The translations under genes were made by a program, and so were the position numbers. Shown here piece by piece: positions 1-9,438 of a stretch of DNA of 64,000 bases. This DNA is from Halalkalicoccus sp. CGA53 (GTDB lineage: Archaea; Halobacteriota; Halobacteria; Halobacteriales; Halalkalicoccaceae). The notes beneath the pieces are model-generated. The model was not told the origin of the DNA and searched no databases. It saw only the letters and a program-made list of their open reading frames with translations. Numbering within the stretch: position 1 is the stretch's first letter; every line of letters starts with the position of its first letter. Location: contig NZ_CP144125.1 in NCBI RefSeq assembly GCF_036429475.1, positions 3,179,521-3,243,520 of the forward strand. The letters are read 5' to 3'.

Positions 1-1
1 C

Positions 2-112
2 GCGAAGTCGACTGCCAGCGAGACGCTTCACAGGGCCGAGGAGACGATCGTCAAGGAGTTCGTCTCCGACCTGCCCGAGGGGATCGACCTGAAGCGACCG
101 CTGCCCGGGTAG
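2..112 (+). CDS. HTH-10 (Bat-type) regulator, C-terminal end only
   Basis: The window opens inside a gene. The last 36 codons end at TAG 110-112 and include the stretch STASETLHRAEETIVKEF. In haloarchaeal Bat-type HTH-10 domains this sequence is the recognition helix (S-T-x-S-x-x-L-H-R-A-E) and the helix after it. Only this DNA-binding end is visible, so any sensor part lies outside the window. It sits about 75 bp upstream of the cyclodeaminase-like gene on the same strand. The family call rests on motif recall. Confidence 0.6.
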   Translation, partial: AKSTASETLHRAEETIVKEFVSDLPEGIDLKRPLPG

Positions 113-189
113 TCCGACCGCCGACCGGGGTTCGATTCGCGATTCGATCGAACACGCTAAGCCACGGGGCTGCGATTCCAGCGATCAGG

Positions 190-792
190 ATGACGTTCGC
201 CGACCGATCCGTCGGGGGGTTCCTCGACGAAGTCGCCTCGCCCGCCGTGACGCCGAGTGCGGGTGCGGTCGCCGCCGTGACGGCCGCATCGGGGATAGCA
301 CTCTGTGAGATGGTCTGTATCCACACGATCCGGAAAGGAGGTGACACCGACGTCGAGGACGAACTGCGCGAGATCCGTGACGACCTCCGGATCGCTCGGA
401 GGCGGTTGCTAGTACTCGCTGATGCCGACGCCGAAGCGGTCGACGGGCTGCGTACCGCCCTCGACGACCGGAACGGCGAGGGAGACGTCGACGCGGTCGA
501 GGCGGCCTCGCGACGCGTCGTCGAGGTGCCACTGGAGACGGCCGAGGTCTGCGGTGAAGTCCTTCGGCTCGCTGCCGTTGCGATCGGAGAGGGTACCGAC
601 AGCACGGTCGAAGACGGTGCGACGGGTGTGTTTCTGACACACGCTGCGCTCCGGAGTTCCGCACGCCTCGTCCGGGCGAACGTCGAGGAGGGAGAGGATC
701 CCGAGTTCGTCGACGAGGTCGAAACCCGGCTACGACGGGTCGAAGAGGGCGCCACCGAAGCGCTCGATCGGGCGCTCTCGAACGTGGAATAA
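190..792 (+). CDS. Cyclodeaminase/cyclohydrolase family protein (FTCD_C-like)
   Basis: This 200-aa protein starts with the family signature FLDEVASPAVTPSAGAVAAV (residues 10-29). It corresponds to the FLxxLAsxxPtPGGGsvAAl stretch of formimidoyltetrahydrofolate cyclodeaminase and methenyl-THF cyclohydrolase (FchA). The remainder is alpha-helical and acidic, and the length is normal for stand-alone archaeal members. The likely role is one-carbon folate metabolism, making methylene- or formyl-tetrahydrofolate. In this copy the usual GGG is SAG. It converges on the torD-like gene with only 70 bp between the stop codons. The exact reaction cannot be told from sequence alone. Confidence 0.75.
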   Translation: MTFADRSVGGFLDEVASPAVTPSAGAVAAVTAASGIALCEMVCIHTIRKGGDTDVEDELREIRDDLRIARRRLLVLADADAEAVDGLRTALDDRNGEGDVDAVEAASRRVVEVPLETAEVCGEVLRLAAVAIGEGTDSTVEDGATGVFLTHAALRSSARLVRANVEEGEDPEFVDEVETRLRRVEEGATEALDRALSNVE

Positions 793-862
793 CGCCGGAC
801 GAATCGATCCGTTCGGAGCGGATCTCGAACTATCGTTCGATCCCCGGAGCCGATCGACCGGG

Positions 863-1765
863 TCAGTCCCGCGTCGGCTGCGATGGTGGCCCGTCCTCCG
901 GCGCGTACGGGAGGTCCATCTCCGCCTCCTGGTCGAACCCGCCGCCGACGCCACAGCCCCCGCAGTCCCGTCCGTAGTCGCCGAAGACGTCCTCGTTCCA
1001 CTCGGTGACCTCCGGGTGGTCCGGGACCCAGTTCGGTTCGAGATCCAGTGTCTCGACGTCCCGCTCGACAGTGGCGGCCAGCAGGTCCGTGAGCGCGGCG
1101 TAGAAGCCGTCGTCGTGCGCGCTCACCTCGCCGGTGAACCGCCAGTACCACCGGCCGATGTGGTCCTCGACGAACGTCCGCTGTGCGCCGACGACGACGG
1201 CGACGCCCCGGTCGTCGCCGGCCTCCCGGAGCGCAGCCTCCCGTTCGCAGAGGATCGAGAGGAACTCGAGCAGTAGACAGAGGTGGTCCTTGCGGTCGTT
1301 CTTCCCCGAGGAAATCGAGAGGCCGAACGCCTCGTAGAAGCCGCCGATGTCGGCGAGCTTCCGGACGTTCGTCATCAGCGGGCCGGGGAGGTACGTCAGC
1401 TCGTACGGTGAGACGGTGATCCCCTCCTCGACGCCGAACAGCGACGCCCACTGCTTATGGAGCGTCTCGCGGTCCGCGAGGTACTCGCCGACCGCCTCGG
1501 CGCGCTCGGCTACCGCCGGATCGAGCGCGAGAGCCGACTCGACGAGCGCGTCGGAGAACGCCCCCTCCGCGAGCGCCGCCTCGAAGTCCTCGCCCGGCCG
1601 TTCGAAACCGACCGCGAGCAGTCCGTAGACGGTCGCCCGGTGGATCGCGGTCTCCGTGTCGCCGGCCTCGATCGCCCGCTCGGTCACCTCGTCGATCGCT
1701 CGCCCCGGTTCGGTCGTCTTCTCGGTGGAATTCGACGGCCCGCCGAGGATGGTGTTCCTGCTCAT
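863..1765 (-). CDS. TorD/DmsD-like molybdoenzyme chaperone
   Basis: A 300-aa, mostly helical cytoplasmic protein and the third gene of the reductase operon. The middle part (ETLHKQWASLFGVEEGITVSPYELTYL followed by DIGGFYEAFGL) is the typical core of TorD/NarJ-type chaperones. These bind the Tat signal of the catalytic subunit and help insert the molybdenum cofactor. The ATG at 1765 was chosen because it lies 2 bp after the beta-subunit stop; an earlier in-frame start would run deep into the beta gene. The C-terminus has a CGGCGVGGG motif of unknown use. A third-gene position directly after alpha and beta supports the role. Confidence 0.85.
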   Translation of the reverse strand: MSRNTILGGPSNSTEKTTEPGRAIDEVTERAIEAGDTETAIHRATVYGLLAVGFERPGEDFEAALAEGAFSDALVESALALDPAVAERAEAVGEYLADRETLHKQWASLFGVEEGITVSPYELTYLPGPLMTNVRKLADIGGFYEAFGLSISSGKNDRKDHLCLLLEFLSILCEREAALREAGDDRGVAVVVGAQRTFVEDHIGRWYWRFTGEVSAHDDGFYAALTDLLAATVERDVETLDLEPNWVPDHPEVTEWNEDVFGDYGRDCGGCGVGGGFDQEAEMDLPYAPEDGPPSQPTRD

Positions 1766-1767
1766 GC

Positions 1768-2976
1768 TCAGGTCACGTCCAGTCGGTAGACGTCCTGTCC
1801 GTCGATCTCGTCGATGCGCTCGCGCTCGACGGTGGGCTCGGTCACGGGGACGCGGCCGACTTCGTCGCCCTCGTAGTAGCCGATACACTCCTCGCCGTCG
1901 ACCTCGAACTCGGTGATCGACCACTCGGTCGAGCCCATCAGGTTGAGGATCCCCTCCAGTCCCGGGTGCTCGCCGTCACCGATCGAGCGGTAGGTCTCGA
2001 TCGCCTCCTCGACCCCGGGGCCGAACATCTGGGTCAGGTACTCCACCGGCGCGGTGATCGGCGGGATGTAGTAGACGTTCGGTTCGAGGCCGAACTGCGG
2101 GTAGAGCGGGAGCGCGAGTCCCTTCTCGTGGACGATGAAGTCCATCGGGTTCACTGGGCCTTCCATCGGATCGGTCTCGCCGACGTCGTCGGGGTGGTTG
2201 ATGTAGCCGTGGAGCCGGATCTTCCCCAGGCAGTTCTCGAAACACTGCGGGGCTCGCCCCTGCTCGGTCTTCGGGTAGCAGCCGATACACTTCTGGGAGA
2301 TGCCCTCCGCGGGGTTGAACTGCGCCTTCATGTACGGGCAGGTCTCGTTACAGACCAGCTGTGCCTCGCAGCTGTCGGGGTCGATGAGGACGATTCCGTC
2401 CTCCTCGCGCTTGTAGATCGCCTGGACCGGACAGCCCCCGGCACACGCCGCGTACGTGCAGTGGTTGCAGATCCGCGGCAGGTAGAAGAACCAGATCGGG
2501 TGGGTGCCCTCGTCGAAGTGCATGTCGGGCTCCATCTCCTCGCCGGTCGACTCGTCCTCGCCGAGGTTCGGGTAGCGCCAGTCGTCGCCCTGGGGCATGA
2601 ACCCCGCGACGTCCTCGCCGATGTTCTTCTCGGTCGGGTGGTTCTCCTCGTCCTCCCAGTCGGTCCCGTTCGCCTCGAAGATCGTATCGCCCTCGTAGGT
2701 GCCGTCGTCGGCCCACTCCATCGAGTCCATCTCCTCTAAGAGCCGCTGGTCCCAGCCGACGGGGTGCGAGCCGTAGGGCTTAGTCTCGACGTTGTTCCAG
2801 AACATGTGCTCTTGCCCTTCCTCGTGGGTCCACGTCGTCTTGCACGCGAGCGTACACGTCTGGCACTCGATACACTTGTTCAGGTCGAACATCGCCGCCC
2901 ACTGTCGCTCGGGGCGGGCCTCCTCGTACGGGTACTCGACCTCGCGCCCGAGCTGCCAGTTCTCAACTTGTGACAT
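1768..2976 (-). CDS. NarH-like iron-sulfur (beta) subunit of a type II DMSO-reductase-family enzyme
   Basis: This 402-aa ferredoxin-like electron-transfer subunit has several Cys groups. Residues 35-45 form C-x2-C-x2-C-x3-C (CIECQTCTLAC) followed by KTTW. A middle block reads CNHCTYAACAGGCP. A third block is CEAQLVCNETCPY, and then come KCIGCYPKTEQG, QCFENC and GKIRLHGY. This order is that of NarH/NxrB/EbdB beta subunits carrying four clusters. It has no signal peptide, so it is expected to leave the cell together with the Tat-bearing alpha subunit. It sits 2 bp downstream of alpha and 2 bp upstream of the chaperone gene, so translation is probably coupled. Its electron partner is not encoded next to it. 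Confidence 0.9.
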   Translation of the reverse strand: MSQVENWQLGREVEYPYEEARPERQWAAMFDLNKCIECQTCTLACKTTWTHEEGQEHMFWNNVETKPYGSHPVGWDQRLLEEMDSMEWADDGTYEGDTIFEANGTDWEDEENHPTEKNIGEDVAGFMPQGDDWRYPNLGEDESTGEEMEPDMHFDEGTHPIWFFYLPRICNHCTYAACAGGCPVQAIYKREEDGIVLIDPDSCEAQLVCNETCPYMKAQFNPAEGISQKCIGCYPKTEQGRAPQCFENCLGKIRLHGYINHPDDVGETDPMEGPVNPMDFIVHEKGLALPLYPQFGLEPNVYYIPPITAPVEYLTQMFGPGVEEAIETYRSIGDGEHPGLEGILNLMGSTEWSITEFEVDGEECIGYYEGDEVGRVPVTEPTVERERIDEIDGQDVYRLDVT

Positions 2977-2978
2977 GA

Positions 2979-5900
2979 TCAGTCCTCTCCCGCCGTGACG
3001 TATTCACCCGCGAGATACCGCTCCATGGCGTCGTCCTCGTATCCCGGTCGCAGCCCCATCTCCGCCGGCCGCCAGAGTCCCTCGCCGTCCTCGCCTGCGT
3101 CCTCGGCCTTCTCGACCCTGACGAACGACTCCTTCGGCGCACCGTTCGCGCAGTGGATGTCGGCGGCGAAGCCCACGCCGACGTTCTGCCCGCCGTACTC
3201 CTTTCTCGCCATGTCGTCGGTGAGCAGTGTCGGTCGGAACCAGGTCCGCGTCGCGCTCTGGTGGCCGCCGTAGCGGTAGAGCGACTGGTAGCCCGTCTGC
3301 TCGTTCTTCGCCAGCCCGACGTCGGGGTCGGGCGTGTGCGGTGGCGCGCGCTCCTCGTCGTGGGTCGCCATCTCGACCTCTTCCCACTCCTCGGCGGAGC
3401 GCTCGTGTGCCTCGACCGACCCGTGGGAGGCTTGGTTGAGGTTCATCCAGCTCCGCGTGACCCCCTGCGGGAGCGTCGGCTGGTAGCGCAGGCGCATCAT
3501 CGCACGGGCGACGCGGTAGTCGTCGTCGTCCTCGTCGAAACCCCGGTAGGGTCGGTCCTCGGGGTCGGCGTCGACGTAGACGTAGTCGCCGTCCTCTATG
3601 CCTTCCTCGCGGGCGTCCGCGGGGTTCATCTCGATGTAACCCTCGCCGACGTACGGCTTGCGCTCGTCCTCGCGCTCCATGTCGCCGAACGGTCCCCACC
3701 AGACGGCGACGTTCGGCAGCGAGTTGGCGAACGTGTGCGCGCCGTGGCGGTACTTCGGCGTCATGTACGAGAACCGGTAGCCGTCGTCGAGGTCCCGGAG
3801 CGGGTGGGTGGTCTCGACCAGTTCGTCGGGCGTGTAGACGACGTTCCGGACCTGTCGGGACTCGCCGTCGTCGCGGCCCTCCTCCCAGCCGAGGTCCTCG
3901 GGCGTCTCGGGGTTTATCAGCGGGTGGTCGGCGCCGGAGACGATGGCGTTCGGCTCGTACGGCGTCCCGTCCATCGGTTCCCTGTGTAGCGGGATGTTCT
4001 CGCCCGCCTGCGTGAACAGATCCTCCTCGCGGAAGAACTCCATCCGCCCGGTCTTCGTGTACCAGGGGCTGTCCTCTTGCGTCTGGCGTTTCCCGACGAG
4101 TTTGGGGTAGGTGCCGGTCATGATCAGCCGGGGTTCCCCCTCCTCGGCGCGCTCGATCAGGTCCTCTATGTCGTAGCCCTTCACCGTGTTCGAGTGGTCG
4201 ATGATCCGCTGGAGGTACGGTTTGGCCCTGTACTCCTCCTCGTCGATGAACGCCCAGTACTCCGAGAAGCGCTCGTCGCCGGTTCGCTCGGCGAGCGCGT
4301 CGGCAACGCCCCTGTAGATCTGGGCGTCGTTGCGCGTGTCGTAGATCCGCTCGTCGAGACCGGTCAGCGGCATCGCCATCACGAACGGGTTGGTGACGCT
4401 CGCGGTGATGTCGTGGAGGTGGTGTTCGGCCCACGAGTCGGCGGGGAAGACGATGTCCGAGTACTCACAGGTCTGCGTGAACCACCACTCGTTGGTGAAC
4501 AGCGCCTCGATCCGGCCGTTCCGGAGCATGTTCTGGACGATGTCGTAGCTCCCCTTCGCGTTACCCAGGATCGAGTTCGAGCCGGCGGTCCAGAGGAACT
4601 TCGTCGGCGTCGGCATGTGCGAGTCGCCCATGAAGTACTCGCCGTCGACCTCCAGCGGGCGGTCGCCGTGGGAGTACCAGTGTGCCGACTGCATCGTGTA
4701 GCGGGTGTCCTCCCGAGCGGGCTCGTCCGGGTCGAGTTCGATGTCGAAGGGGTCCTCCGAGGACCACTGCTGGCGCCCGTTGAAGTACGCGCCGCGATAG
4801 TTGCCGGCGTAGCTCCCGATGTTCCCCCCGAAGTGGCCGACGTTCCGCGTCAGCGACGCGAGCAGGAACGCCGAGCGGTCCTTCTGGTCCTGGTTGGCGT
4901 AGTGGTTCGGGCCCATCCCCTTGATGAGCAGCGTCTTCTCCTGGTTGTCGGCCATTCGGTAGGCCAGGCTCTCGACGGCCTCCGGATCGGTCCCGGTCAC
5001 GGCCGCCACCGACTCGGCGTCCCAGGTGTCGATCAGGTGTTCCCTGATCAGGTCGAAGACCGTCCGGACCTCGATCGTCTCGCCGTCGACCGTCTCGAGT
5101 TCGAACGAGCCCTCGAGCGATGCCGGCACGTCGAAGTCCTCGCCGATCTCGTCGCGCGACACCGCGACGAGTTCTTCGCTTTCCTCGTCGCGGACGACGA
5201 AGTCGCCCCAGTCGGCCCGGAGGTCCTCGGTGAGGATGTTCTCCCAGACGTCGACCGTCGCCTGTCCGGGGCGCTCGTCGTCGTTTGCGACGACCCTCGT
5301 CTTCTCGAGGTCGGCGTTCTCGTAGTCCTCGAACACCTCGCTCGCACGGAGCAGCCGGCTCTCGTCGGTTCGGACGAGCATCGGCAGGTCGGTGTGGCCG
5401 CGGACGAACTCCTCGTCGTAGAGGCCCTCCTCGATGATGATCCTCGCCGCGCCGAGAAAGAGTGCCGTGTCGGTCGCCGGCCTGACGGTGATCAGTTCGT
5501 CGCACTTGGTGGCGGTCGCGTTGTAGTCGGTGAAGATCCCGGTGACCGTCGTCCCCTTCATCCGGGCCTCGGTCAGCCAGTGCGAATCGGCCATCTTCGT
5601 GCAGATCCAGTTCATGCCAGCCATCACGATGTGGTCGGCGTACTCCGCGTTCACGAGGTCGAAGTCGACCGTCTGCTGGCCGGTGACCATCGTGTGTCCC
5701 GGCGGCAGGTCGGTGTGCCAGGAGTAGTTATCGAGCCCGGCGGCACCGACCGCCTCCTCCTCGTCCACGTCGCGGACGTGGTGGTCGATCAGCGCCATCT
5801 CGTTCGCCTTTCGGTACATCCCCTGGAGCCGGATCATCCCCAGAAGCGGCATCCCGCCGCGGAACTTCATCGTCTGGATTCCGGCACCGCCGGTCTCCTC

Positions 5901-6581
5901 GACGACCCGCTCGTCGTAGCCCTGCTCGAGCAGCATCTCCTGGCCCTCCTCGCCGCTGTAGTGTGCTGCGATCTCGAGGATCGTCTCCGCCGCGAGGTCG
6001 TAGGCCTCCTCGAAGGAGACCTCGTCCCAGTCGTCGGTCCCCCGCCCCGCGTACTCCTCGGGCATGCTCCCGTCGTCGTCGCGCGGGAACCCCTCCTCGA
6101 CCCACTCCCTGAACCCGCGGCGGACCATCGGTGCCTTCACCCGCATGTCGCCGTAGAAGCGCTCGACCATCGCCAGCCCCTTCTGACAGACCCGCGGGTC
6201 CCAGCGCGAACTCGCCTGGTTGCCGTGGAGGTCGGTCGCCTCGCCGTAGTTCATCGACGGGCCGAGACGGGTGATCACCCCGTTCTTCACGTTCGCCTGG
6301 AGGTAGCAGTTGTGCGTGTCGTTCGGGGTGCAGGTGAGCGTGAACGTGTCGTCGACGTCCCAGATGTCCCGATAGTGGGACTCCCAGTCGCGCTCGGGGT
6401 ACTCCGCGAGCGGGTTGAACGTCCCGGGCGGTCCGCCCGTCGGCTCCGGACTGAACCGCCGGTAGGTGAGCCCCGTGGCCAGACCGGCGCCCGCGAGCAT
6501 CCCGGCGCCGACCAGCACGTCGCGGCGGGTCGTAGCGCCCTCGCCGGCGGCGTCCCGATCCGCGTCCGAGGCTTCGCTCAT
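2979..6581 (-). CDS. Molybdopterin oxidoreductase catalytic (alpha) subunit, NarG/NxrA-like, Tat-exported
   Basis: This 1200-aa bis-MGD enzyme has a Tat signal (RR at 19-20, then [13 protein letters not shown]). The cluster motif is C84-x3-D88-x3-C92-x39-C132. NarG has His-x3-Cys-x3-Cys, so this enzyme has Cys first and Asp second. [10 protein letters not shown] (286-295) matches the NarG segment that carries the aspartate ligand of molybdenum, here D291, which places it in the type II DMSO-reductase family. Nearby halocyanin, NnrS-like and globin genes point to nitrate/nitrite or another N-oxide as substrate, but chlorate or selenate cannot be excluded. No heme-b or cytochrome subunit gene is linked, so halocyanin at 13256 is a candidate partner. 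An upstream palindrome and TATA-like box suggest regulated expression. Confidence 0.85.
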   Translation of the reverse strand: MSEASDADRDAAGEGATTRRDVLVGAGMLAGAGLATGLTYRRFSPEPTGGPPGTFNPLAEYPERDWESHYRDIWDVDDTFTLTCTPNDTHNCYLQANVKNGVITRLGPSMNYGEATDLHGNQASSRWDPRVCQKGLAMVERFYGDMRVKAPMVRRGFREWVEEGFPRDDDGSMPEEYAGRGTDDWDEVSFEEAYDLAAETILEIAAHYSGEEGQEMLLEQGYDERVVEETGGAGIQTMKFRGGMPLLGMIRLQGMYRKANEMALIDHHVRDVDEEEAVGAAGLDNYSWHTDLPPGHTMVTGQQTVDFDLVNAEYADHIVMAGMNWICTKMADSHWLTEARMKGTTVTGIFTDYNATATKCDELITVRPATDTALFLGAARIIIEEGLYDEEFVRGHTDLPMLVRTDESRLLRASEVFEDYENADLEKTRVVANDDERPGQATVDVWENILTEDLRADWGDFVVRDEESEELVAVSRDEIGEDFDVPASLEGSFELETVDGETIEVRTVFDLIREHLIDTWDAESVAAVTGTDPEAVESLAYRMADNQEKTLLIKGMGPNHYANQDQKDRSAFLLASLTRNVGHFGGNIGSYAGNYRGAYFNGRQQWSSEDPFDIELDPDEPAREDTRYTMQSAHWYSHGDRPLEVDGEYFMGDSHMPTPTKFLWTAGSNSILGNAKGSYDIVQNMLRNGRIEALFTNEWWFTQTCEYSDIVFPADSWAEHHLHDITASVTNPFVMAMPLTGLDERIYDTRNDAQIYRGVADALAERTGDERFSEYWAFIDEEEYRAKPYLQRIIDHSNTVKGYDIEDLIERAEEGEPRLIMTGTYPKLVGKRQTQEDSPWYTKTGRMEFFREEDLFTQAGENIPLHREPMDGTPYEPNAIVSGADHPLINPETPEDLGWEEGRDDGESRQVRNVVYTPDELVETTHPLRDLDDGYRFSYMTPKYRHGAHTFANSLPNVAVWWGPFGDMEREDERKPYVGEGYIEMNPADAREEGIEDGDYVYVDADPEDRPYRGFDEDDDDYRVARAMMRLRYQPTLPQGVTRSWMNLNQASHGSVEAHERSAEEWEEVEMATHDEERAPPHTPDPDVGLAKNEQTGYQSLYRYGGHQSATRTWFRPTLLTDDMARKEYGGQNVGVGFAADIHCANGAPKESFVRVEKAEDAGEDGEGLWRPAEMGLRPGYEDDAMERYLAGEYVTAGED

Positions 6582-6671
6582 CGTCTCACCTCGCCTCGTG
6601 GGTCGATGCTGTCAGTCGCTCCCGGCCGACCGGTCGTGTCCCTCATCACGTCTCGACCGTCACACCGTACT

Positions 6672-6725
6672 CCTAAACCGGTCTCGTACGTTCCCAGCCG
6701 GTGGGAACGGGATCGAACATGTTCG
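6672..6725 (-). promoter_or_regulatory. Promoter and palindromic operator of the alpha-beta-torD operon
   Basis: On the minus strand a TATA-like TTTAGG (6677-6672) lies 13 nt downstream of the palindrome TTCCCAGCCGGTGGGAA (6691-6707). The arms extend to 8 bp when flanking CG/CG is counted (6689-6709). The same palindrome occurs at 13198 and 14340 with the same spacing to a TATA-like box. A second perfect palindrome, CGAACATGTTCG, lies just behind it (6714-6725). An activator site directly upstream of the TFB/TBP region is the simplest reading. Confidence 0.65.
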
Positions 6726-6837
6726 GGCCGATGGGGCCGTCCGAGAGAACGGAGCGTCGAGAGAACGGTCGTTCGACGCAACCCGTGGGCCGTGTCTGCT
6801 CGGGGGGTTTCGCCCCCGTTCAATGGGAAGGTTTAGG

Positions 6838-8058
6838 TCACTCGCTGAGCCACCAGCCGTACATCCTGTTTACGTCCTCCGTGTCTGTGGGTTTCTTGCT
6901 CTGTCCGAACGTCTTTCCCTCGAGGATCTGCCGTTCTATCGCGTTGAGCGCCAGCGAGAACGAGTGGCGGTCCCCGAAGCCGGACTCTTCGCCGATGAAC
7001 AGTCCCTTGTCGGTGAAGAGGCGGATCCGGGTGTAGATCTGCGGAACGCCCCGGAGGCGTTCTTTGTGCTCGTTGAAGTGGACCTTCGCCTCCATGACGC
7101 GCATGGCGCTGTACTTGCGAGTGACGTTCTCGATCCGCTCGCCCAGTTCCTCGCGGGTCAGATCGGACAGTAGTTCGCCTCCGAACACCTGAACGGGGAG
7201 CGCGTCTTCGTCGTCCCAGGTCAGTGACTCGAGGAGGTCCGTCTTGGTGACGATTCCCGCGAGCGCGCCGTCGTCGAGGACAATCGACGACGACGCACCG
7301 AACTCGAGCATCGTTCCGAGCACGTCGTCGAGGAGCTCGTCGGGTGCAGCGGTTCCTATGGTCTCGATCATCACGTTGCTCACCGGGAGGTCGAGCAGAT
7401 CCGCACTCTCGCCTTCACGGGCACCGAACCCCCCGCTGCCGGCGCCCTGGTCGACGACGTGCTCGGACGGATCGCCTCCCTGAGAGCGCTGGAGTTCGCG
7501 GGTGACGAACTCGAGGACGTCGACGAGGCCGACGATACCGAGGACCTCCTCGCCGTCACCGGCGACGACCGGGAGATGTCGAATGCGCTCGGTGCGAAAC
7601 GTCGCGAGCGCCTGCCCGAGCGTGGTCTCCGGGTTCACTGAGACGACGTCCGTCGTGGCGACGTCCCCCACGTCGAGCACCGAGAGGTACGGCTGGACGT
7701 GACGTAAGAGGTCGTCCTCGCGGACGACGCCGACGAGCTGACCGTCGTCGTCTCCAGAGCCGGTATCGAAAACCGGGAGGACCTTCGTATCGCCGGCGAT
7801 CATGAGTCGAGCGGCCTCTCGCAGGTCCTCCTGACGGTCGATCGTGGGAACTGGTCGGACAAGCGAACGTGCCTTCCGCGACCCTTTCTCGTGAGAGGAG
7901 AGGACCTCCCGCCGCGAAACGACACCCTCAAGCTCGTCGTCGCGTGTGATCAGGAGTGCTTTTTCGTCCGTCGTCTCGAACGCCCCGCGGAGTTTCGAGA
8001 CCGGCGTCGAGTCGTCGTACGAACGGAACTCCTCGTCGACGATGTCGGTTACGTCCAT
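6838..8058 (-). CDS. CBS-domain protein with HPF/S30AE-like C-terminus
   Basis: This 406-aa soluble protein carries four CBS modules in two pairs (about residues 1-120 and 125-285), seen as repeats of hydrophobic D-x-x-G-[IV]-[VI] turns such as LEGVVSRREVL, LVGVVREDDLL, VLGIVGLVDVL and LAGIVTKTDLL. The last 110 residues (KVHFNEHKERLRGVPQIYTRIRLFTDKGLF) resemble the beta-alpha-beta fold of ribosome-hibernation factors. CBS pairs usually bind adenine nucleotides, so a role as an energy-sensing ribosome silencer is inferred. A TATA box (GGATAAATAGG on the minus strand, about 8079-8089) sits about 25 nt from the ATG, suggesting a leaderless mRNA. It lies upstream of the reductase operon on the same strand but has its own promoter. 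Confidence 0.75.
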   Translation of the reverse strand: MDVTDIVDEEFRSYDDSTPVSKLRGAFETTDEKALLITRDDELEGVVSRREVLSSHEKGSRKARSLVRPVPTIDRQEDLREAARLMIAGDTKVLPVFDTGSGDDDGQLVGVVREDDLLRHVQPYLSVLDVGDVATTDVVSVNPETTLGQALATFRTERIRHLPVVAGDGEEVLGIVGLVDVLEFVTRELQRSQGGDPSEHVVDQGAGSGGFGAREGESADLLDLPVSNVMIETIGTAAPDELLDDVLGTMLEFGASSSIVLDDGALAGIVTKTDLLESLTWDDEDALPVQVFGGELLSDLTREELGERIENVTRKYSAMRVMEAKVHFNEHKERLRGVPQIYTRIRLFTDKGLFIGEESGFGDRHSFSLALNAIERQILEGKTFGQSKKPTDTEDVNRMYGWWLSE

Positions 8059-8226
8059 GGAGAGATCACGGGTAGGACCTATTTATCCACTCTGCTGATT
8101 CCCGGAGAATGGATGTGCGTCAACTACCGACGGGAGGGTATCGATCGATTCAAAGACGCTCCTCTGAGAGCCCGCTCGATCGGTATCCAACCTAACGGAT
8201 ATAGTGTGTCAAGCCATACCACAATC

Positions 8227-9041
8227 ATGGACACAACACTCGAGGATATCGAATTCCTAGCGAGTTCGCAACATCGAGTCGGGTCCTCGATGCACTGAGC
8301 GAAACCTCCTGCGACCGGCGCGATCTACGCTCAACGACAGGCGCATCCTCACCGACGATGGGCCGCATTCTCACCGATCTCGAGGACCGCCACTGGATCA
8401 CCAAAGAGGAGCGAACGTACCGGTTAACCGATCTGGGTGAGTTCGTCGCCGCGCGGTTACGCGAGTTCCGTGACGCAATGCGCCTCGAACAGTCCCTACG
8501 TGAGGTCTGGCCGTGGCTTCCGTACGAACTCGATAACTTCAGCATCGAGTTATTCGATGATATGGTCGTGTCGAAGCCGGGTCCCGGATATCCCTATCAG
8601 CCCGTCGAACGGATCACTGAACTCGTTAGAGAGGCTGGAATGATGCGCGGGTTCGGTATGGTTATGCTGAAGTCGAGCAACCTGGAGGTGTTCTTTACCC
8701 GATCGCTTGATGACCTGCAGAGTGACTACATCTATCCACCCGACGTCTTCAAGCAGATCCTCGTATGGGATCCCGAAGCGGTAACGAAGGCGGTAAGTCA
8801 TAGCAACTGTACCGTCTGGATTCACGATGACCTCCCACTCGACGACCGGTGTGGGATCTGTCTCTTCGATGACCACGTCAGTATCTGTTGTTACGACGGC
8901 GAGACGGGATCCCTGCAGGCCACCATCGACACGGGTTCCCCCGAGTTGGTCGAATGGGCAGAGGTATACTACGAGCGGTTACGGGAGCAGGCCGAACCGG
9001 TCGGTGACGCGGATGATCTCGTCCCGGTCGAGGATTCGTAA
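8227..9041 (+). pseudogene. HTH/FilR1-type transcriptional regulator, frameshifted
   Basis: The family's usual N-terminus is present (MDTTLEDIEFLASSQHRVG) but reaches a stop at 8296-8298. The rest (VLDALSETSCDRRDLRSTTGASSPT, then MGRILTDLEDRHWI and a 170-aa effector domain) follows in another frame. One extra G in the run 8281-8283 would restore a 271-aa protein with a winged helix at the front and a FilR1-like middle domain. Either the gene is dead, or this is a sequencing error in a G run, or a truncated protein starts at ATG 8358 without the first helices. It lies divergent to the CBS gene. Confidence 0.75.
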
Positions 9042-9438
9042 ATCAGTTTACCGCTTCTTTCGTGGTGTGAAACCTTTCACGGGGAATTTATACTGCTGAG
9101 TGCCGCGTAGCTGATTTCGTGGTGTGAGTGGTGCTAACAGTCGAAACCCACCCGAAGAATTTCGATCAGCAGGTGGATCACAGCGTCGGTGATGACGGGG
9201 GTGAACGAGACACCGGTGCGTTAGGAGGGCACCTACGACCAACCGATGCCCGATTCACCCAACGACATCGCGGACATGGACCGGTACGCGATGAAACCCA
9301 CGATTCCGAAGACCTGGAACAACTGCGCGATGCGGTCTTTGACGAGGTCGACCTTTCTTCGCGTCTGCGTTCGATCCAGCGGCCTTCGAGTGACCGGATC
9401 CGACGATTCACCACACGAAACTGTGAGACTTTTACACC
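9042..9438 (+). other. 397-bp stretch without a confident gene; short repeats
   Basis: Both strands carry small open frames with no recognisable family. Visible structure: the 13-mer TTTCGTGGTGTGA occurs at 9059-9071 and 9116-9128, and a close inverted version (TTCACCACACGAAA) at 9407-9420. A GTGAAA-CC-TTTCAC hairpin is at 9068-9081. The inverted pair could be worn ends of a small mobile element, but no target duplication was found. Confidence 0.35.

Noticed and set aside
825-840. TCGAAC-TATC-GTTCGA, which fits the NarO motif CGAAC-N4-GTTCG
   Set aside because: It lies between the 3' ends of two convergent genes, not in a promoter. TCGA-type palindromes are common by chance in this DNA.
6714-6725. 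Perfect palindrome CGAACATGTTCG as a NarO-type site
   Set aside because: The spacer is 2 nt instead of 4, so it does not fit the known motif. It is mentioned only as part of the operon promoter.
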